A stretch of DNA of 64,000 nucleotides from Musa acuminata AAA Group (taxonomy: Eukaryota; Streptophyta; Magnoliopsida; Zingiberales; Musaceae). The notes under the pieces were generated by a model that worked only from the letters and a program-made list of their open reading frames with translations, made no database searches and was not told the DNA's origin. The DNA lies in contig NC_088339.1 of NCBI RefSeq assembly GCF_036884655.1, positions 29,721,001-29,785,000 on the forward strand, in the 5' to 3' direction. Below are positions 48,191 through 60,259 of this stretch, one piece after another; positions within the stretch are counted from its first letter, which is position 1, and every line of letters begins with the position of its first letter. A program made the translations under genes and the position numbers.

Positions 48191-48289
48191 ATAAGAATGA
48201 TGTGAATAACAATAATAACATTGTTGAATGTTGGAGAATTAACATTGGCCAGCAAATTAAGAGGCATTGAGCGTTTCTTGTCTCAACCA

Positions 48290-48885
48290 TCGATGCTTGT
48301 TGATAGGGGAAATAATGGCGACATGACGTGTCACGACGACGACCCCACGTGGGTGCCACTCTGCCCGATGTGGAAGGCAATAATGCTGACTCGACTCGCG
48401 CCGACGTCGCCCGCTATCAAGCAACGACTTCCGACCCCGCACGCTTGACCGTGACAGTACAGGACGACTACCGACCCTCGCCCATACCCTGCGACGATCC
48501 AGTTCTCCACGCAACGCCAGCAACGGTGTCAGACGCCATCAGAGGCGCGACCCCGCCTCACACAGGCGGGTACATCAGGTGACCATTAGCTTCCCTATAA
48601 ATATCCTGGCACCCTAAAGAGGTAAGGGAGACAAAAGCACTCCCTCTTCCACCACCCTCTCCACGTTGCTAACTTGATCGTCGGAGGGGTCGAGTCGACC
48701 CTCCGACCCGACCAGTGTGCAGGTGCGAGACGAGGTTGCCTCTTCCCCAACGCTGCGGCAGAGCTCTCCCCCTGACGGGACATCCGTAGCACCGCGGTCG
48801 ACCACCAGAAGGACCCGAGGCACGCCACGTAAGATCCCCGTCATTCGGACCCCTGAACCAGTCGCGTCGACCCGAGGTCACGGCT
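48290..48885 (+). mobile_element. LTR fragment / solo LTR of a probable Ty3-gypsy retrotransposon
   Basis: A GC-rich block sharply distinct from its AT-rich flanks. It has an internal TATA box (CTATAAATAT, about 48595-48604) followed by a polypyrimidine-rich leader, and Gly/Ser-tRNA-unrelated GC-rich motifs such as CGTCGGAGGGGTCGAGTCGA. It ends near GTCGACCCGAGGTCACGG, a terminal motif that I associate with plant gypsy LTRs. No gag or pol frame and no primer-binding site follow, so only an LTR remains. The exact ends and TSD are not resolved, and the family assignment is inference. Confidence 0.55.
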
Positions 48886-49503
48886 AAAAAAGTTATTTAC
48901 CATAACACGTGATGTTTTGTTGCCTAATTTTTCTCGTCTTTCGGTGATCAGAATCAGTTCTTTGTACATATGATTACAACGACAAAATATCACTAATCCA
49001 AAGAATTGATTCTTGATGATAGGAAGATAGAGAATAATAAACATCATAAATGAAATCTGATCTCATTATTGTGACATGGTCGTCTTCTCCAGCACTCGAA
49101 AAGTCCAAATCAAGGAGTGAGATCAAACAAGAGTGTCACCCAAATATGGAATTGAATCCGATTCCACGCCAACCGTCCACTAAAGAGCGATGCGTAGAAT
49201 CTCAAAGTCTTATCTATCTCTCAGCCCGAAGTTTCCTGGAAACGATCAACGCACACGGAGCAACGTTGAGCATTACAAATCATGCAGATGGACGGCTGCA
49301 AACACTGGGCAGTGAGAAAACGAACGGCTGAAGTGTTTCTAATCTGCAACGATGAAAAATAATGATTCTACTTTATGCCTTCATAATGCCATTAAGGATA
49401 AAAGTGTTTCACCAAGTAGTGTTTCCACTGTATTACACCTTCAATGTTACTGGTCTTAACTCAGCAGTGGAATTCTCCGGAGTGGCTGCCGAGGGAGCTG
49501 CCT

Positions 49504-49512
49504 TATATATAG
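49504..49512 (+). promoter_or_regulatory. TATA box of the Dof gene
   Basis: TATATATAG within GCCTTATATATAGTCCACC lies about 370 bases before the Dof ATG. The intervening sequence is a pyrimidine-rich leader. Confidence 0.55.
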
Positions 49513-49876
49513 TCCACCAAGCTTGAGATGGGAGGAGACTTCACCTTGGGGATCATATGTTCTTGTCATTTCCTCCTCTTCGTCTTGTCGTTCCTGTGGC
49601 GTTTGAAGAGAAAGTTCGTCTCTTTCGAATGGTTTGAATCATTCTTTTGATTCTGTTCTGCTATTAAAGCTTTAATTTTCCTGCAACTTCACCTTCATAC
49701 GAAGAATCTATACGGAAAAAGAAAGAAGAAAATCCCATATTTGCACACTGGTTTCATTGTCAGACGGCAAGTCCTCTCCTCGTTGATTCCTGTGCATCGC
49801 AAAGCCCAGACTGCATCAAGATCTCACGACTTTTGTGAGGAGACACTGCCTGTTGCTCTTGTTCTTCCTCCGAATA

Positions 49877-50551
49877 ATGCAGGATTCGACGGCGTCGGCG
49901 GCATTTCAAGCGGCGATGACTCGGTTCCCAGAGCCAGAGCAGAACCTGCGGTGCCCCCGATGCGACTCCACCGACACCAAGTTCTGCTACTACAACAACC
50001 ACAACATCTCGCAGCCGCGCCACTTCTGCAAGAGCTGCCGCCGCTACTGGACCAAGGGCGGCATGCTGCGCAACATCCCCGTCGGTGGCGGCACCCGGAA
50101 GAACTCCAAGCGCTCCGGTTCCTCCTCTTCCTCCTCCTCTGCTGCTTACAGTTGCAAGCGACCCAATCCCTCCAGACCCCCTTCCCACCTCGCTGACCTC
50201 CCCAAGACCGAGCCCGTCTCCGTTCTCTACCCGCCGCTCGACCCCGACCGCCACCTGCTTGACATGACCGGAAGCTTCAGCTCGCTGTTGGCATCCGACG
50301 GGCACTTGGAGACCATCCTGGAGAGCTTCCACCCAGTTTGCGGCGGCGACGTCACAGTGTTGCCGAATTCAGCCAGCGCAATCCGTTCCGGTATACATAT
50401 CCAGGGGATGGAATTGCAGGGCTCGGTCAGCAACAGCAACACACCGGCGGCAGCGGTGGAGAACTCGGAAAGATTGGAGGGTGCTCCGGGATGCTGGGCC
50501 GCGTCATGGACCGATCTTGCCATCTACAATCCAGGCTCGAACATGCAGTGA
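49877..50551 (+). CDS. Dof zinc-finger transcription factor
   Basis: A single-exon gene for 224 residues. The Dof domain lies near the N-terminus (about residues 24-78): [20 protein letters not shown], then [20 protein letters not shown] and [14 protein letters not shown]. The zinc ligands are Cys26, Cys29, Cys51 and Cys54 in the C-x2-C-x21-C-x2-C pattern. Dof proteins are plant-specific and recognise AAAG cores. The conserved block is followed by a poly-Ser stretch (81-89) and a poorly conserved C-terminus that may contain the regulatory region. The first ATG in the frame is 49877 ([10 protein letters not shown]); the frame extends upstream only via a GTG. Codons are GC-rich at third positions, as in the ERF gene. 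I cannot assign a specific Dof group with confidence. Confidence 0.95.
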   Translation: MQDSTASAAFQAAMTRFPEPEQNLRCPRCDSTDTKFCYYNNHNISQPRHFCKSCRRYWTKGGMLRNIPVGGGTRKNSKRSGSSSSSSSAAYSCKRPNPSRPPSHLADLPKTEPVSVLYPPLDPDRHLLDMTGSFSSLLASDGHLETILESFHPVCGGDVTVLPNSASAIRSGIHIQGMELQGSVSNSNTPAAAVENSERLEGAPGCWAASWTDLAIYNPGSNMQ

Positions 50552-53178
50552 AAGAACAAAACTTGGAGCCAGAAACCAAGAAAGAGCACATTTTTCTTCC
50601 TTCTTATGGAACTCTATCCAAGAGACATGGATATTTGGTAATAGGTACAGATAGATACATAGTTTTGGGAATGTGGTGATGGAAGAGATGAACTTTCGAT
50701 CAACTTGTTTTGGTTTCTAAGCTTCAGTTCTCTCTGTTTAATCTCTTCGATCTTAATACGAGTTGATGATACTAAATGTAATCTTCCATGAACATCTGAC
50801 GGTCAAGTCTTATCTCCTTCCTTCAGCCACCACCAAACCCAGGGCAGGTTTACCAGCTCAACTCATGTTTCTTGGCTTCGATGGTTGAACCATCAGCACT
50901 GCGCTGGGATCAGCAATGTGGCTCTCCTGTGCATGGTGCTCGCGTGATACGAAGCATGATCCACTCCTTTGTCTCCGTTTCCATCATCTCATCACCAAAA
51001 CCATGTGGTGGTTGGCCTACACAGCATCATGAAGCTGTGTCACGCCTCGTCCCCTCGGCGCAGGGCTGTATCAGTTGCTCCCCTGAGACCACATCAAGAG
51101 CAGAGTATTCCCCGCGTGCTCTCATATCCGAGAACAGAGTCTTCGCAGCTTCTACTTTACATCATTGCAGAGACATGCTAAAGTTGTTGGCAGCGATCCA
51201 ATCTTGCACACTCGCACGCTCAGTAACTCTGGTCCTGCGTCGCCTTGGCAATTGACATGGTGCAGCCGCCGGACCAGTCGAGCTGGTGTGGATGGCATTT
51301 GCAAGTCCCCATCGTAAACCAGCAGACTCATAATCTACATCTGATGGTTCTGACCAAATGCGCACAAGAATTAGGTGAGACTCGGACAATATGTTGGAAT
51401 TATCAGTGAGTTCATAAAGAGCAGAATCAAAAGACTTTGGTCCACTCTACTCGTCCAGAATGGCAAAAGGCTCTTGTTCCTGTTCGTCAACGATGGAATA
51501 TATTAATGATGAGCTCATGAGACACGACCTCAGAGCTGTCTCCCAGTCTTCCTTTCTCTTTAGGTCTTTAGGGCCACTGGGAAACTTCCCTCTTCGAGTC
51601 AAGGTCTATGACTTGCTGCCCACAAGTCTTTACCCTATCGCAGTCATTCTACTGCTTGAGTTAGAATATTTTGGCAATCTATGACTCATAGCCAGTAAAA
51701 GTGTGTCTCAAATTAAGATAAAGCCAGTCATGGAATAAAAGAGAGGGGAAGTGCTTGTGAAGCTTCATGAGAAGATGCCAGGAGACTCCTGTCGAAAACT
51801 CTCTGGTCTTTCTGGACTCAACCACAGCTCCATTTTCAGTGATGAAGAGGAGTTTATTGAGTGGAGCAGAAGACCTCAAACTTCATGATATTGAGTTGGT
51901 GGGGGATGCAGATGCAAAAACAAGTACACCAAGAACAATGCTAAGATAAGATAGTATTTCAGCATCTTGTAAGATCATGCTGATTAAGTTCTCTCCTTGA
52001 TTCATGCACTGCATTGCAACACAATATGCTACATTAACAATGGAGCATCTTAACAGACATCATATGTATTACTTGTCAGAAACCTCAAGCTGATTCTACT
52101 GATTTCCATTACAAGGTTGAACACAACCAAACATGCAAAACAGAAGCATATCCAGTATCATTATCTGAATATGTTCATCCTTCCATCATCACTGCCAATG
52201 TAAAAAAGTTGGACCAGATTAGAAATTCTCTTCAATATTGCATCATTCTCTGGGAGATGACCAGACTAGGAATTTAATATCTATAATGTTTTAATGTTCT
52301 CATCTATAACTCAAAGTCTCCAGAAATCCTAGCATTCTTTTGCTATTGTTATATTCATCTAAGAAACTTTTATGATTCTCTCTCCCCCATTTCAATGATA
52401 TCAATGGAAAAATCTAAGTGCTTACGCTTTCTGGCATCAACAGAGGCCTCACCAAGAATAAGCATCCTCATCAAAGGGGAAAATTTCTTTCATACTGGGC
52501 AACACATTCTTCCGGTGGAAAATGCACCATCAATTCCTTCAAGCTCTCCCACTCACATTTGAGGAGGATATATGCTCCAGAGACTAAATCCAGACCACAG
52601 CCCAGCTTGAGTTCACCCATACTAGATTAAGTGTTAAGGATATAAATACACATATTGCATCTATCAGTTTAAGTGTTTAGATGAAATAACATTGGCAAAA
52701 AAATTTGAAATGGTATCAAAATCTTCGGTTCGCGATTAATCCAAATTCATTGAATCCATGATCTATGTAGATCCATCCATATGGAGGCCCCTCTCACTAT
52801 GTAATGTGCTGCACAAAGCAACTTTAATGGCAGGTTTGGCATTGTTCACTTTTCCCATATTTTTTCTGAAAATAAAACTGCGTTGATTGCTTTCATTTAC
52901 TTATATTTGATATCTTAATATCATCTTCATCAATGATCTAAAGGAAGCTAAAATTTAACATCCAACAGAGTCATTTTTGCCCATGGATTTTTCCAAGTAT
53001 ATGATGTCTTTTATTTGCATCCAACTCTGAGAAGTTTAGCGAGCATGAGCGCAGGTGATCTCTAATTTGCTTTCCGGATTACATCGAACTCAGTGCAAGA
53101 TTCGCCTCTGTTATGCCTAATGAACCAGCAAGGAAGCCTTCTTCCACGGCCATCCGCCTTCCTCGACTGCGTCAAGCT
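50552..53178. other. Intergenic region between Dof and PP2C genes
   Basis: The Dof 3' UTR, then about 2.4 kb of unremarkable sequence. Open frames at 50872-51255 and 52418-52630 have no recognisable domain. No gene supported. Confidence 0.5.
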
Positions 53179-54766
53179 CTAAAAGAAGAGGCAAGCAGCA
53201 GAGCAGTCGTCCACCTTCGACGAAGGAAACGTGAATCTCCACGCTCGAACTGCTGCTTCCACCACCGCCTTCGACGCCTCCTCTTTCTTCCCCGTGGACG
53301 ACACGATCGACACGACCATCTCGTTGTCGAGCACATCCCACACCTGAGAGAACACCGCCGTCAAGAACAGAGAAGCACTCTTAACGCGATTTTTGACGAG
53401 AGCTCTCGTTCCCTTTTACCCCGTCGGTGGCGAGAACCACGAACCGATCTCTGTCGTTGAGGCGGTGATACGCGACCTGAGGGATGGAGATGACGCCGTA
53501 GTTCTTGAGCTCGAAGTCGCCGAAAGCTCGCGCCATGGCGAGCCCCGGGAAGTCCACGTCGGGCAGCCACACTCGTTGGACGTGCGGCTCATCCTTGCGC
53601 GCGAAGACCCTGCCGTTGTTCTTCTTTATCCGCTCTGCTTCTTCTGCACCAAGAACAAGCTCAAGGCTTCGCCTTTTCAACCGGGAGAGCAACCTGAAAC
53701 ATAGAGGAGTTCTTACGGGGCACATTAGGCTTCAAATCGATCGTGAGCTGAACAGCTTCGAGGCGACCATCTTCCGACACTGTTCCTAAAACCGCCCTGG
53801 AATCTCCAAGGTTGGCGATGATCATATCCCTCCCCTTGTATCAAGAAAACACCGTATGAATCACATGCTCTTTTCAGAAGAAGGATTTCAACAAGCTCGA
53901 ATTTACTTGCTGAATGACTGATACTGCCGTGGATCCACTGCAGGAGCAGTCCAGGTGGAGCTGCTCTTCGAGCTCATTGTCCATGTCTCTGAAGGCTTTG
54001 ATGCATGCCTCTTTCCACTCATCGAACATGTCAGGCGACACATCGGAGAATTCCTCACCGTCGGCCGAGCTCGTGTCGTCGCCGCCGGCGGAGCGGTGGT
54101 CTTCGTCGTCCAGCAGAAGGGCGTTGTGCTGACTCAGAAGCAAGGCAGGCAGGTTGTCCCTCACCATCCTGCTTACTATGTGGCCGCTCCTTCCATGCCC
54201 ATCAAATACCCCACAAAAAACTCCATCTTCCACTCCATAATCCTAAATCAGAACAACAAAGTTGCAAATTTATCTCAAACTTGAACTCCTAATCATTCAG
54301 CCATCACTCGAATCTAGCAGTTCACAATCTTATTGTAATTAAGTTCTTTCAAGCATCATCCATCTTTTAATTGATTGGTGGGTTGTGCTTTTTATCTGAT
54401 TTGCCTTTGATCTGAACTTGGCCAATAAAAATTCAGTGTTGCAGAAGACTACAAGTCACACCAGATGGTTAGGAGATCATCATAAATAAGTCTCTTCTTA
54501 TAATTATACATCCTGATCAACAATAAACTTTGATCCCAACAGAGAAATCTAACACCACCTTCACAGGATCTACAACATGACTTTGAGGCCACATACCTTG
54601 CAGAGGATTGCAGCATCCTGGTTTAGACCCTTCTTCCCTTGCTGAGAATAGAGGCAGGCAAGCCTTCTCATTCCTCTCTCCGGACACGAATCATCGTCTT
54701 CCAGCACAAAGACTGAATTCTCATCACGCACTTGCTTCTCCAGTGATGCAGAAGAGAAGCAGATCC

Positions 54767-54770
<4 letters not shown>
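53179..54770 (-). CDS. Protein phosphatase 2C (PPM family, probably clade E)
   Basis: Five exons in transcript order: 54770-54597, 54242-53907, 53834-53717, 53643-53420, 53343-53179. They join in frame to 338 residues. PP2C motifs in order are KKGLNQDAAIL (about 46-56), VFDGHGRSGH with metal-binding Asp72/Gly73 (70-79), SGSTAVSVIQQ, IANLGDSRAVLGT (176-188), MARAFGDFELKNYG, and VLATDGVWDVLDNEMVV with Asp283. These are Mn/Mg-dependent Ser/Thr phosphatases. An acidic insert (about 100-140, DDEDHRSAGGDD) follows the DGHG motif, as in the plant group that includes PP2C34/73-like proteins. The N-terminus MGICFSSAS fits N-myristoylation at Gly2 with a possible palmitoylated Cys4, suggesting membrane association. 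A (GA)n tract directly abuts the ATG in the transcript. Confidence 0.95.

Positions 54771-54800
<30 letters not shown>
54771..54800 (-). repeat. (GA)n tract immediately before the PP2C start codon
   Basis: On the coding strand a pure GA dinucleotide run of about 28 bases ends right at the ATG at 54770. The start codon therefore sits at the edge of a length-variable microsatellite. Confidence 0.85.
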
Positions 54801-54802
<2 letters not shown>

Positions 54803-54968
54803 CTAAGAACTTTGGCTCAACCACCACCACATCCTCAAAGTATACCAAGTGCACTTTCATATGTCCTCTCACCAAGCCACACACTGAAAAGAATAAGATT
54901 AATATCTGCATGAGAGGTTACATCATTTGCTGGGTCAAAACTCATATGCTAATAATTGAACACCTAGA

Positions 54969-55019
<51 letters not shown>

Positions 55020-57461
55020 CCAAGTCTCTATTTTATATTAATATTAAACTAAGATAAGTATGGAAATGTTGTATGCAGCACGAGGTGTAGTTCTCGATAG
55101 CAGAAACTTAGACGGTTCTTTAAGCAGATGTGATAGCAGTGACCATGACGTTAAACTAACTCCGTTGGAGTTTCCTCCATATGATATTATATATTAATAC
55201 CACACTGATATCAATAGTCTCAACTAAATTGCTGTGTTATTAAGTCATAGGCAATCTGATACTTATGTGCTTTAGGGACATGTGATATGGCAGACTTAAG
55301 TGGTCAACGCGAGCACATTGTCAAAGGACCGAACCATGAAGAAACCAAACCATGCCTCATCCTGAAAAGGATATTTATAGACGAGGTGGTGGTTTCTGGA
55401 TATGAAAGCTGAAAGAAGACCAGCTGTTAGTTTTATGTGGACAATGTTGATAGAAGTATGTCCAATTCAAATTGGTCGGAAGAAGAGCAAGTTGCAGATG
55501 TTTAGTATTGCTTCTTGAATCGCTGTCATTCATCCCTGAGAGTTCTGGAAACAATCGTGGCCCATATTTGACCGTCTCTCAGCTTGACAATGCAGCCTGC
55601 CATGGTTGTGCAGCGAGTATGTTTGTTAGAATGCCTAAATGATGTCGATGGAGGACTGTGGCTGCCCATCCAAGTCCTCTAGACTTGTGTGATAAGGAAG
55701 GAGGAGCTTTGACAATGGATGTGTATGAGTTGACTGAAAAAAGATTCTAAACTAGCTTGCAGTGAAGAGATGTCCATTCTTGAAATACTATTTAGGTAGG
55801 TTATGACAGGGATTCCAACCTTAAAGTTGTCATTTTGATGGTTAGGACAAAGAAATTTATTGCTGGAGTAGAAATTGTTGCTTGCTTGATTAGGGTGTGG
55901 AATGAGATACAGCCAGGTGATGCTTACCTACGTGAAAGACTGCAAATGAAATCTGCTATGCAGTTGCTCACCGTCACGAACTTAGATGGAAACCTTTCAT
56001 GGTCCATTAGGACCTACAAAAGAGAAAATGAGTTAGAGAAAATATCTCACTCGGGATCCACAAGCAAACATTTCAGAAAATACTTCATAACCAATGCAAA
56101 TTACAAACGTAAGCTCTGAACGATCGCATAACAAATGATCAAAATGGTGTACCAATTTCAGCGAAGTCTATGGACTTCAGGAGCTACCGGGTGATAGAGC
56201 GATGCCTCGTCTAGGTGTGATCTGAGAGAAAGGGGACAAAGATCGATTGTCAAAAGAGCGAACACAATGAAAGAGACTTGTGAAATGTTAACAAAGGCGA
56301 CACACGGAGGAATCACAATCTGAATTCATCTCACAAGAATCAGAATGCAATGAAGATATCACCAGAGACGACATGATATAGCGGGATTGTGGTGAAACAG
56401 TTCGTGACAATATGATACACACCAATATAGTTCATATACAACGTTCGCATGGAAATAAATGATAGTAGTATTCATCGCTGCAACTTGTGGATTTGCAGCT
56501 ACGTGCACAGCCCGAGGTTGAAGACGAAGCCACACACCGGGACTGACATTGGGTTCCGGTGAGTTCCCTTCGTACCACCGGACGTGGGCGAGCTGGATCA
56601 GCAGCCCCAGGCTCAAGGACTCCTACAACAGCAATGAGTACGCCTATCCCACTCCCAACGCAGTCTTCAGCTCTCAAAGAGACTGCTACAACGGCGAGAA
56701 CTATGCCGTGGTTTCCGGCGAGGAACCTCTCTTCTACTCCGGTGGCTCGGGAAGAAACCGCTTCTGTGAATGAGTAGTCCCAGTTGTAGGTGTGACGAGG
56801 AAACCATGAAAGACTGCATTGAAGGCCAATGCCATCAGTGCTGCTCAACTCAAGCAGCGGTTTCTTTCTCTTCTTTTCTGGATCTAATTAGATACACCAC
56901 AAGGCATTAGATCCCAACCGGCATCCAATTCCCCTTCTCCCTCTTTTCTCGATTTTATTCATTCTCCTTCGTGCGTTAGGCATCACAATTGTGTTGACCA
57001 AACAAGCTCCACGACGGCCATGGATCAGGAATCTTTGTTGTGCCTCCTCTTTCTTCTTCTTTCTTGCGGTTCTTCCTTCCTTCAAGAACCTCGAAGTTAG
57101 GATTCAGAACAGACCACGTGAACATTAATGCTATATACATGGTTGCCGGAACATCAAGTTGGAAGGTGACAACCCAAAATCTAGATCAGAAATGAGCAGG
57201 TCATATCGATCGAAAAAGAGATGCATCCGCATAATGATCATGGAAAGGCAGCGAGGAACTAAGATCATATTTGAGAAATGCAAATGGTTGTGGAAGTCAT
57301 GCAACTCATCAAAAGAAAGAACCCATCCACAAGAAATACATCATCAAGCTAGAGAGACAGAGCAAGAGATAACAGCAGAACATCAATCTCTCTGATGTTT
57401 ATAGATGCGTAGATCTAAAAAGATTGGATTATGACATGCATTGACACAATACCTAAACGAA
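54801..57461. other. Intergenic region with (TA)n repeat and small unexplained ORF
   Basis: Holds a (TA)n microsatellite at about 54972-55018, possibly near the PP2C core promoter, and otherwise no known gene. Open frames at 55835-56119 and 56549-56773 (+) are not recognised; the second is discussed under findings. Confidence 0.5.
54972..55018. repeat. (TA)n microsatellite
   Basis: A TA run of about 47 bases roughly 200 bases upstream of the PP2C ATG. Confidence 0.9.
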
Positions 57462-57821
57462 TCACCACCATCCATGCACGACCTTGGTGCATCTGTCCTT
57501 GAGCCACCTGAAGCTTTTCCTCAAGCCGCCCTTCATCTTCCCCTCCACAGCGTAAGCCTTGTATCCCGCCACCCTCTTCTTCCTCTGCAGCTCAGGGTCA
57601 CTGAGGCTCCACCCAGACTTGGAGGAGGAGGAGCCGGAGGTGCTCTTGCCCTTCTTGAGCTTGATCTCTTTAGAAGCCTGGTTGCCGCCTTGGGAGGAAG
57701 CATAGGATGCACTGTAGCACCTGAAGTCATGAGGGCCTGAGATCGAAGGCTGAGGCCTGCTCCCATAAACCTCCATCTCCATCCTCCCATCCCCGTACGA
57801 CCCTGACCTGAACTCCTCCAT
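57462..57821 (-). CDS. DUF3511 family protein
   Basis: A single-exon gene for 119 residues in a small plant-specific family of unknown function. The conserved C-terminal block (about 75-119) reads DPELQRKKRVAGYKAYAVEG, then KMKGGLRKSFRWLKDRCTKV, ending VHGWW at the extreme C-terminus as is usual for DUF3511. The N-terminal half is low-complexity and less conserved (MEEFRSGSYGDGRMEMEVYG, and KGKSTSGSSSSKSGWS). The block is strongly basic. No signal peptide or membrane segment is seen. The ATG at 57821 is the first in the frame. Role unknown. Confidence 0.88.
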   Translation of the reverse strand: MEEFRSGSYGDGRMEMEVYGSRPQPSISGPHDFRCYSASYASSQGGNQASKEIKLKKGKSTSGSSSSKSGWSLSDPELQRKKRVAGYKAYAVEGKMKGGLRKSFRWLKDRCTKVVHGWW

Positions 57822-59398
57822 CGCACCAAATGGAGATGTCGAAGCAGAGCTTTTCTTCTCTTCTTCCTTAAGCCTTTCACCTCACCATTTTTTCTTGCGT
57901 GTCCGATGAATCAAAGCAGGCAGAGTGGGGGAGAGTTAAAGAGAGAGATGCTGTGCTCTCATGGGGTCAAAGGGAAGGTCGGTTGGCTCGTGCAAGCAAA
58001 CAGCTGTTCTGAGAGACAATGTGGTGGTTGCTGCCATGACTTGTGGCATGACATCCAATTTGCATTTAGTTGTAAGTAATTGTTAGTCAAATATGCTTGG
58101 TTTGACCAGGGAATCTAATCTACTTGTCCTCCTGCTGAGGGAAATATGATCTGCTTGTCCTTGTTTTGGGATTGCTGCCATCCTTTTCTAGTCAATTGAA
58201 TTTAGTTGAGAAATTTATCATGCCATGCAAATTACATTGTGTGTGTATGCAGATATGTTCTTGTGGCTATTATCCTATCTGAGAACAATGATGTTTTTTG
58301 TGCAAATGATTCATACTAAAAAATATTAAGCACAAGAAAAAAAAGAAAACCTAAGGTGATCCCAACCATCATTAATGTGTGCCCTTGATTTCACATTTTA
58401 TGATCATTAGGCTGTCTTCATTGGGTTCCTTTTGTGGGATTTAAAGCACTGCTATTTCACATTTTAAGCTTTAATTAAGAAGAACACTAAGATGCCTGAC
58501 CTGTTACTCTCAGGTTCTCTGGCTACTTGCACATGGATTTGCTATGACACCAGATCACTACTCTTGTCTTTTCTAAATAGCTTAAGCTTTTAAGATTAAT
58601 TAGTGGTAATAAATTTTATCACAGCATATATACATATACACACACATATATCTTTTCTATTGTAATTCATCTGATGTTTAATTTATGCTTAAATGGGCAT
58701 TTGTGCAATTCCATTTGTAATTTTGTCTTAAACTGTGCACTTGAATTGAGTTCATGCATCAAACTTAATCCAACCAATAGAGTTTCCAAATAGTAATATT
58801 TTGTAATAGATTAAGCTTTTGAAATCTAATAGTATCATTTCACAGAAAAAGATTTGTCTTCTTGGGGAACTGGACAAGTACATCAAAGCATTGAAATCAT
58901 ATGGCAGTAGCATTTCTTGGTACCAAATGTGAAGGTTTTTTGTTCTCAGGTGAGCATTCATATGCATCCAAGATCAAGCATCATTCAGTATGATCATCTA
59001 GTTCTTCACTGTTCAGTTTCTAGAATAATTTGGGTTTGTTTTGTTGGCACTAATCAATTTGCATGTGATATAAAATTTAAGAGTAAGATCTCTGGTCTAG
59101 AAATGCTGGTATGTCATGATGGCTTGAAAAGCATGGAGCCATGAATGCAAATAAATGGTAGATCACTTTTCAATTTAGATTTTCATTTGGTTCTACTAGT
59201 GTAGATTTCTTATGCATTGGAGATCTGTGCTTTGTCTCTATTCTCAGGTTTGAAGCAGCAAGCCTTTGTTGCAGATAAATATCTTGGAGGATCCATGATT
59301 CAGTTCAAAATTCTTGACATATATTACACAAATATCTAAACTATAGCAAGGCACAAAACAAATAAGCTATTGATCAGGTTTCGATTAAGATTAAGTTT

Positions 59399-59429
<31 letters not shown>

Positions 59430-60259
59430 TTAGATTAGAAATTCTATTGAGTAGTATCACAGGACTGCACTCAGAAAAAGTTGAGCAACACAATAGTAAC
59501 CTTGACATCTTTGCCAGGTATGTGTTCTGCTTAGTAAGCTGACTTGTTGAGATTGGATCCAAGCTGGGAAATCTACATAGCAAATCAACACCTTGTTGCA
59601 TTGCCAAATGCAGGTTCAGACAAATTGTTGGTTGTCATCTTCTTCAAGTGCATCAGAAAATTTGGAAGTAAGCTTCATTTTCCACATCACTTTGGAAAGT
59701 GAAACACTTGCTGAGATTCCTGGATCACCTGGGTCACATAGAAGTCATTGCAATTACCTGCTGCAGCTCTGTCATGCCACTTGATCTTGATATGCCACAG
59801 GATTACAGTGCTGGCATGACTAAAGAAAATTTTCTCAAACTTCATGGTGATCTAAGAATCCTATGGAAAACACAATTCTGCGGTCGAACTTGAGATTCTT
59901 ACTGAATTCAGTAAGAGCATAGTCCTTCCAATTTGCAAGTATGGTATGCTTATCAATGTCACAAGTCACTTTAAGATTTTCTATCAGCACAATGCATATG
60001 CCTGCTTAGAGGACTCTTAGAGATGTTCAAGAATGCTTGTCAATGCCCTGTAATTTAACCAGAGCTTTTACAGACAGAACTTGGTACAACTAAAGAACTT
60101 GAAATTTCTCAGCTTGATCGAAACAATTCTAGTTTAGAAACAAGCAAGTGGCAGAAAGCATCCTGGTCGAAACAATGCAAATCTCTTGGCAAACAGAAGT
60201 TACAATTACTCAGATGTTATAATCACACATGACATCAAGATGTTCAATAAACCAGAATA
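57822..60259. other. Intergenic region between DUF3511 and IQD genes
   Basis: About 2.4 kb, AT-rich. A short (ATC)n run at about 59400-59428 explains a poly-Asp minus-strand open frame. Open frames at 58752-59144 and 59593-59893 have no domain that I recognise. No gene supported. Confidence 0.5.
59400..59428. repeat. (ATC)n microsatellite
   Basis: About nine ATC trinucleotides in a row in intergenic DNA. Confidence 0.9.

Larger units (their letters stand above)
46570..49503. other. Intergenic region with LTR fragment and long TA repeat
   Basis: Upstream of the B55 gene (minus) and of the Dof gene (plus). Holds AT-rich DNA at 47060-47480, overlapping open frames without known domains at 47569-47927, a long (TA)n repeat and an LTR-like GC-rich block. 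No gene is supported. The 47569-47927 block is GC-richer and might be a decayed gene fragment, but I cannot identify it. Confidence 0.5.

Noticed and set aside
59374..59607. Poly-Asp minus-strand open frame
   Set aside because: It arises from the (ATC)n microsatellite and lacks any domain.
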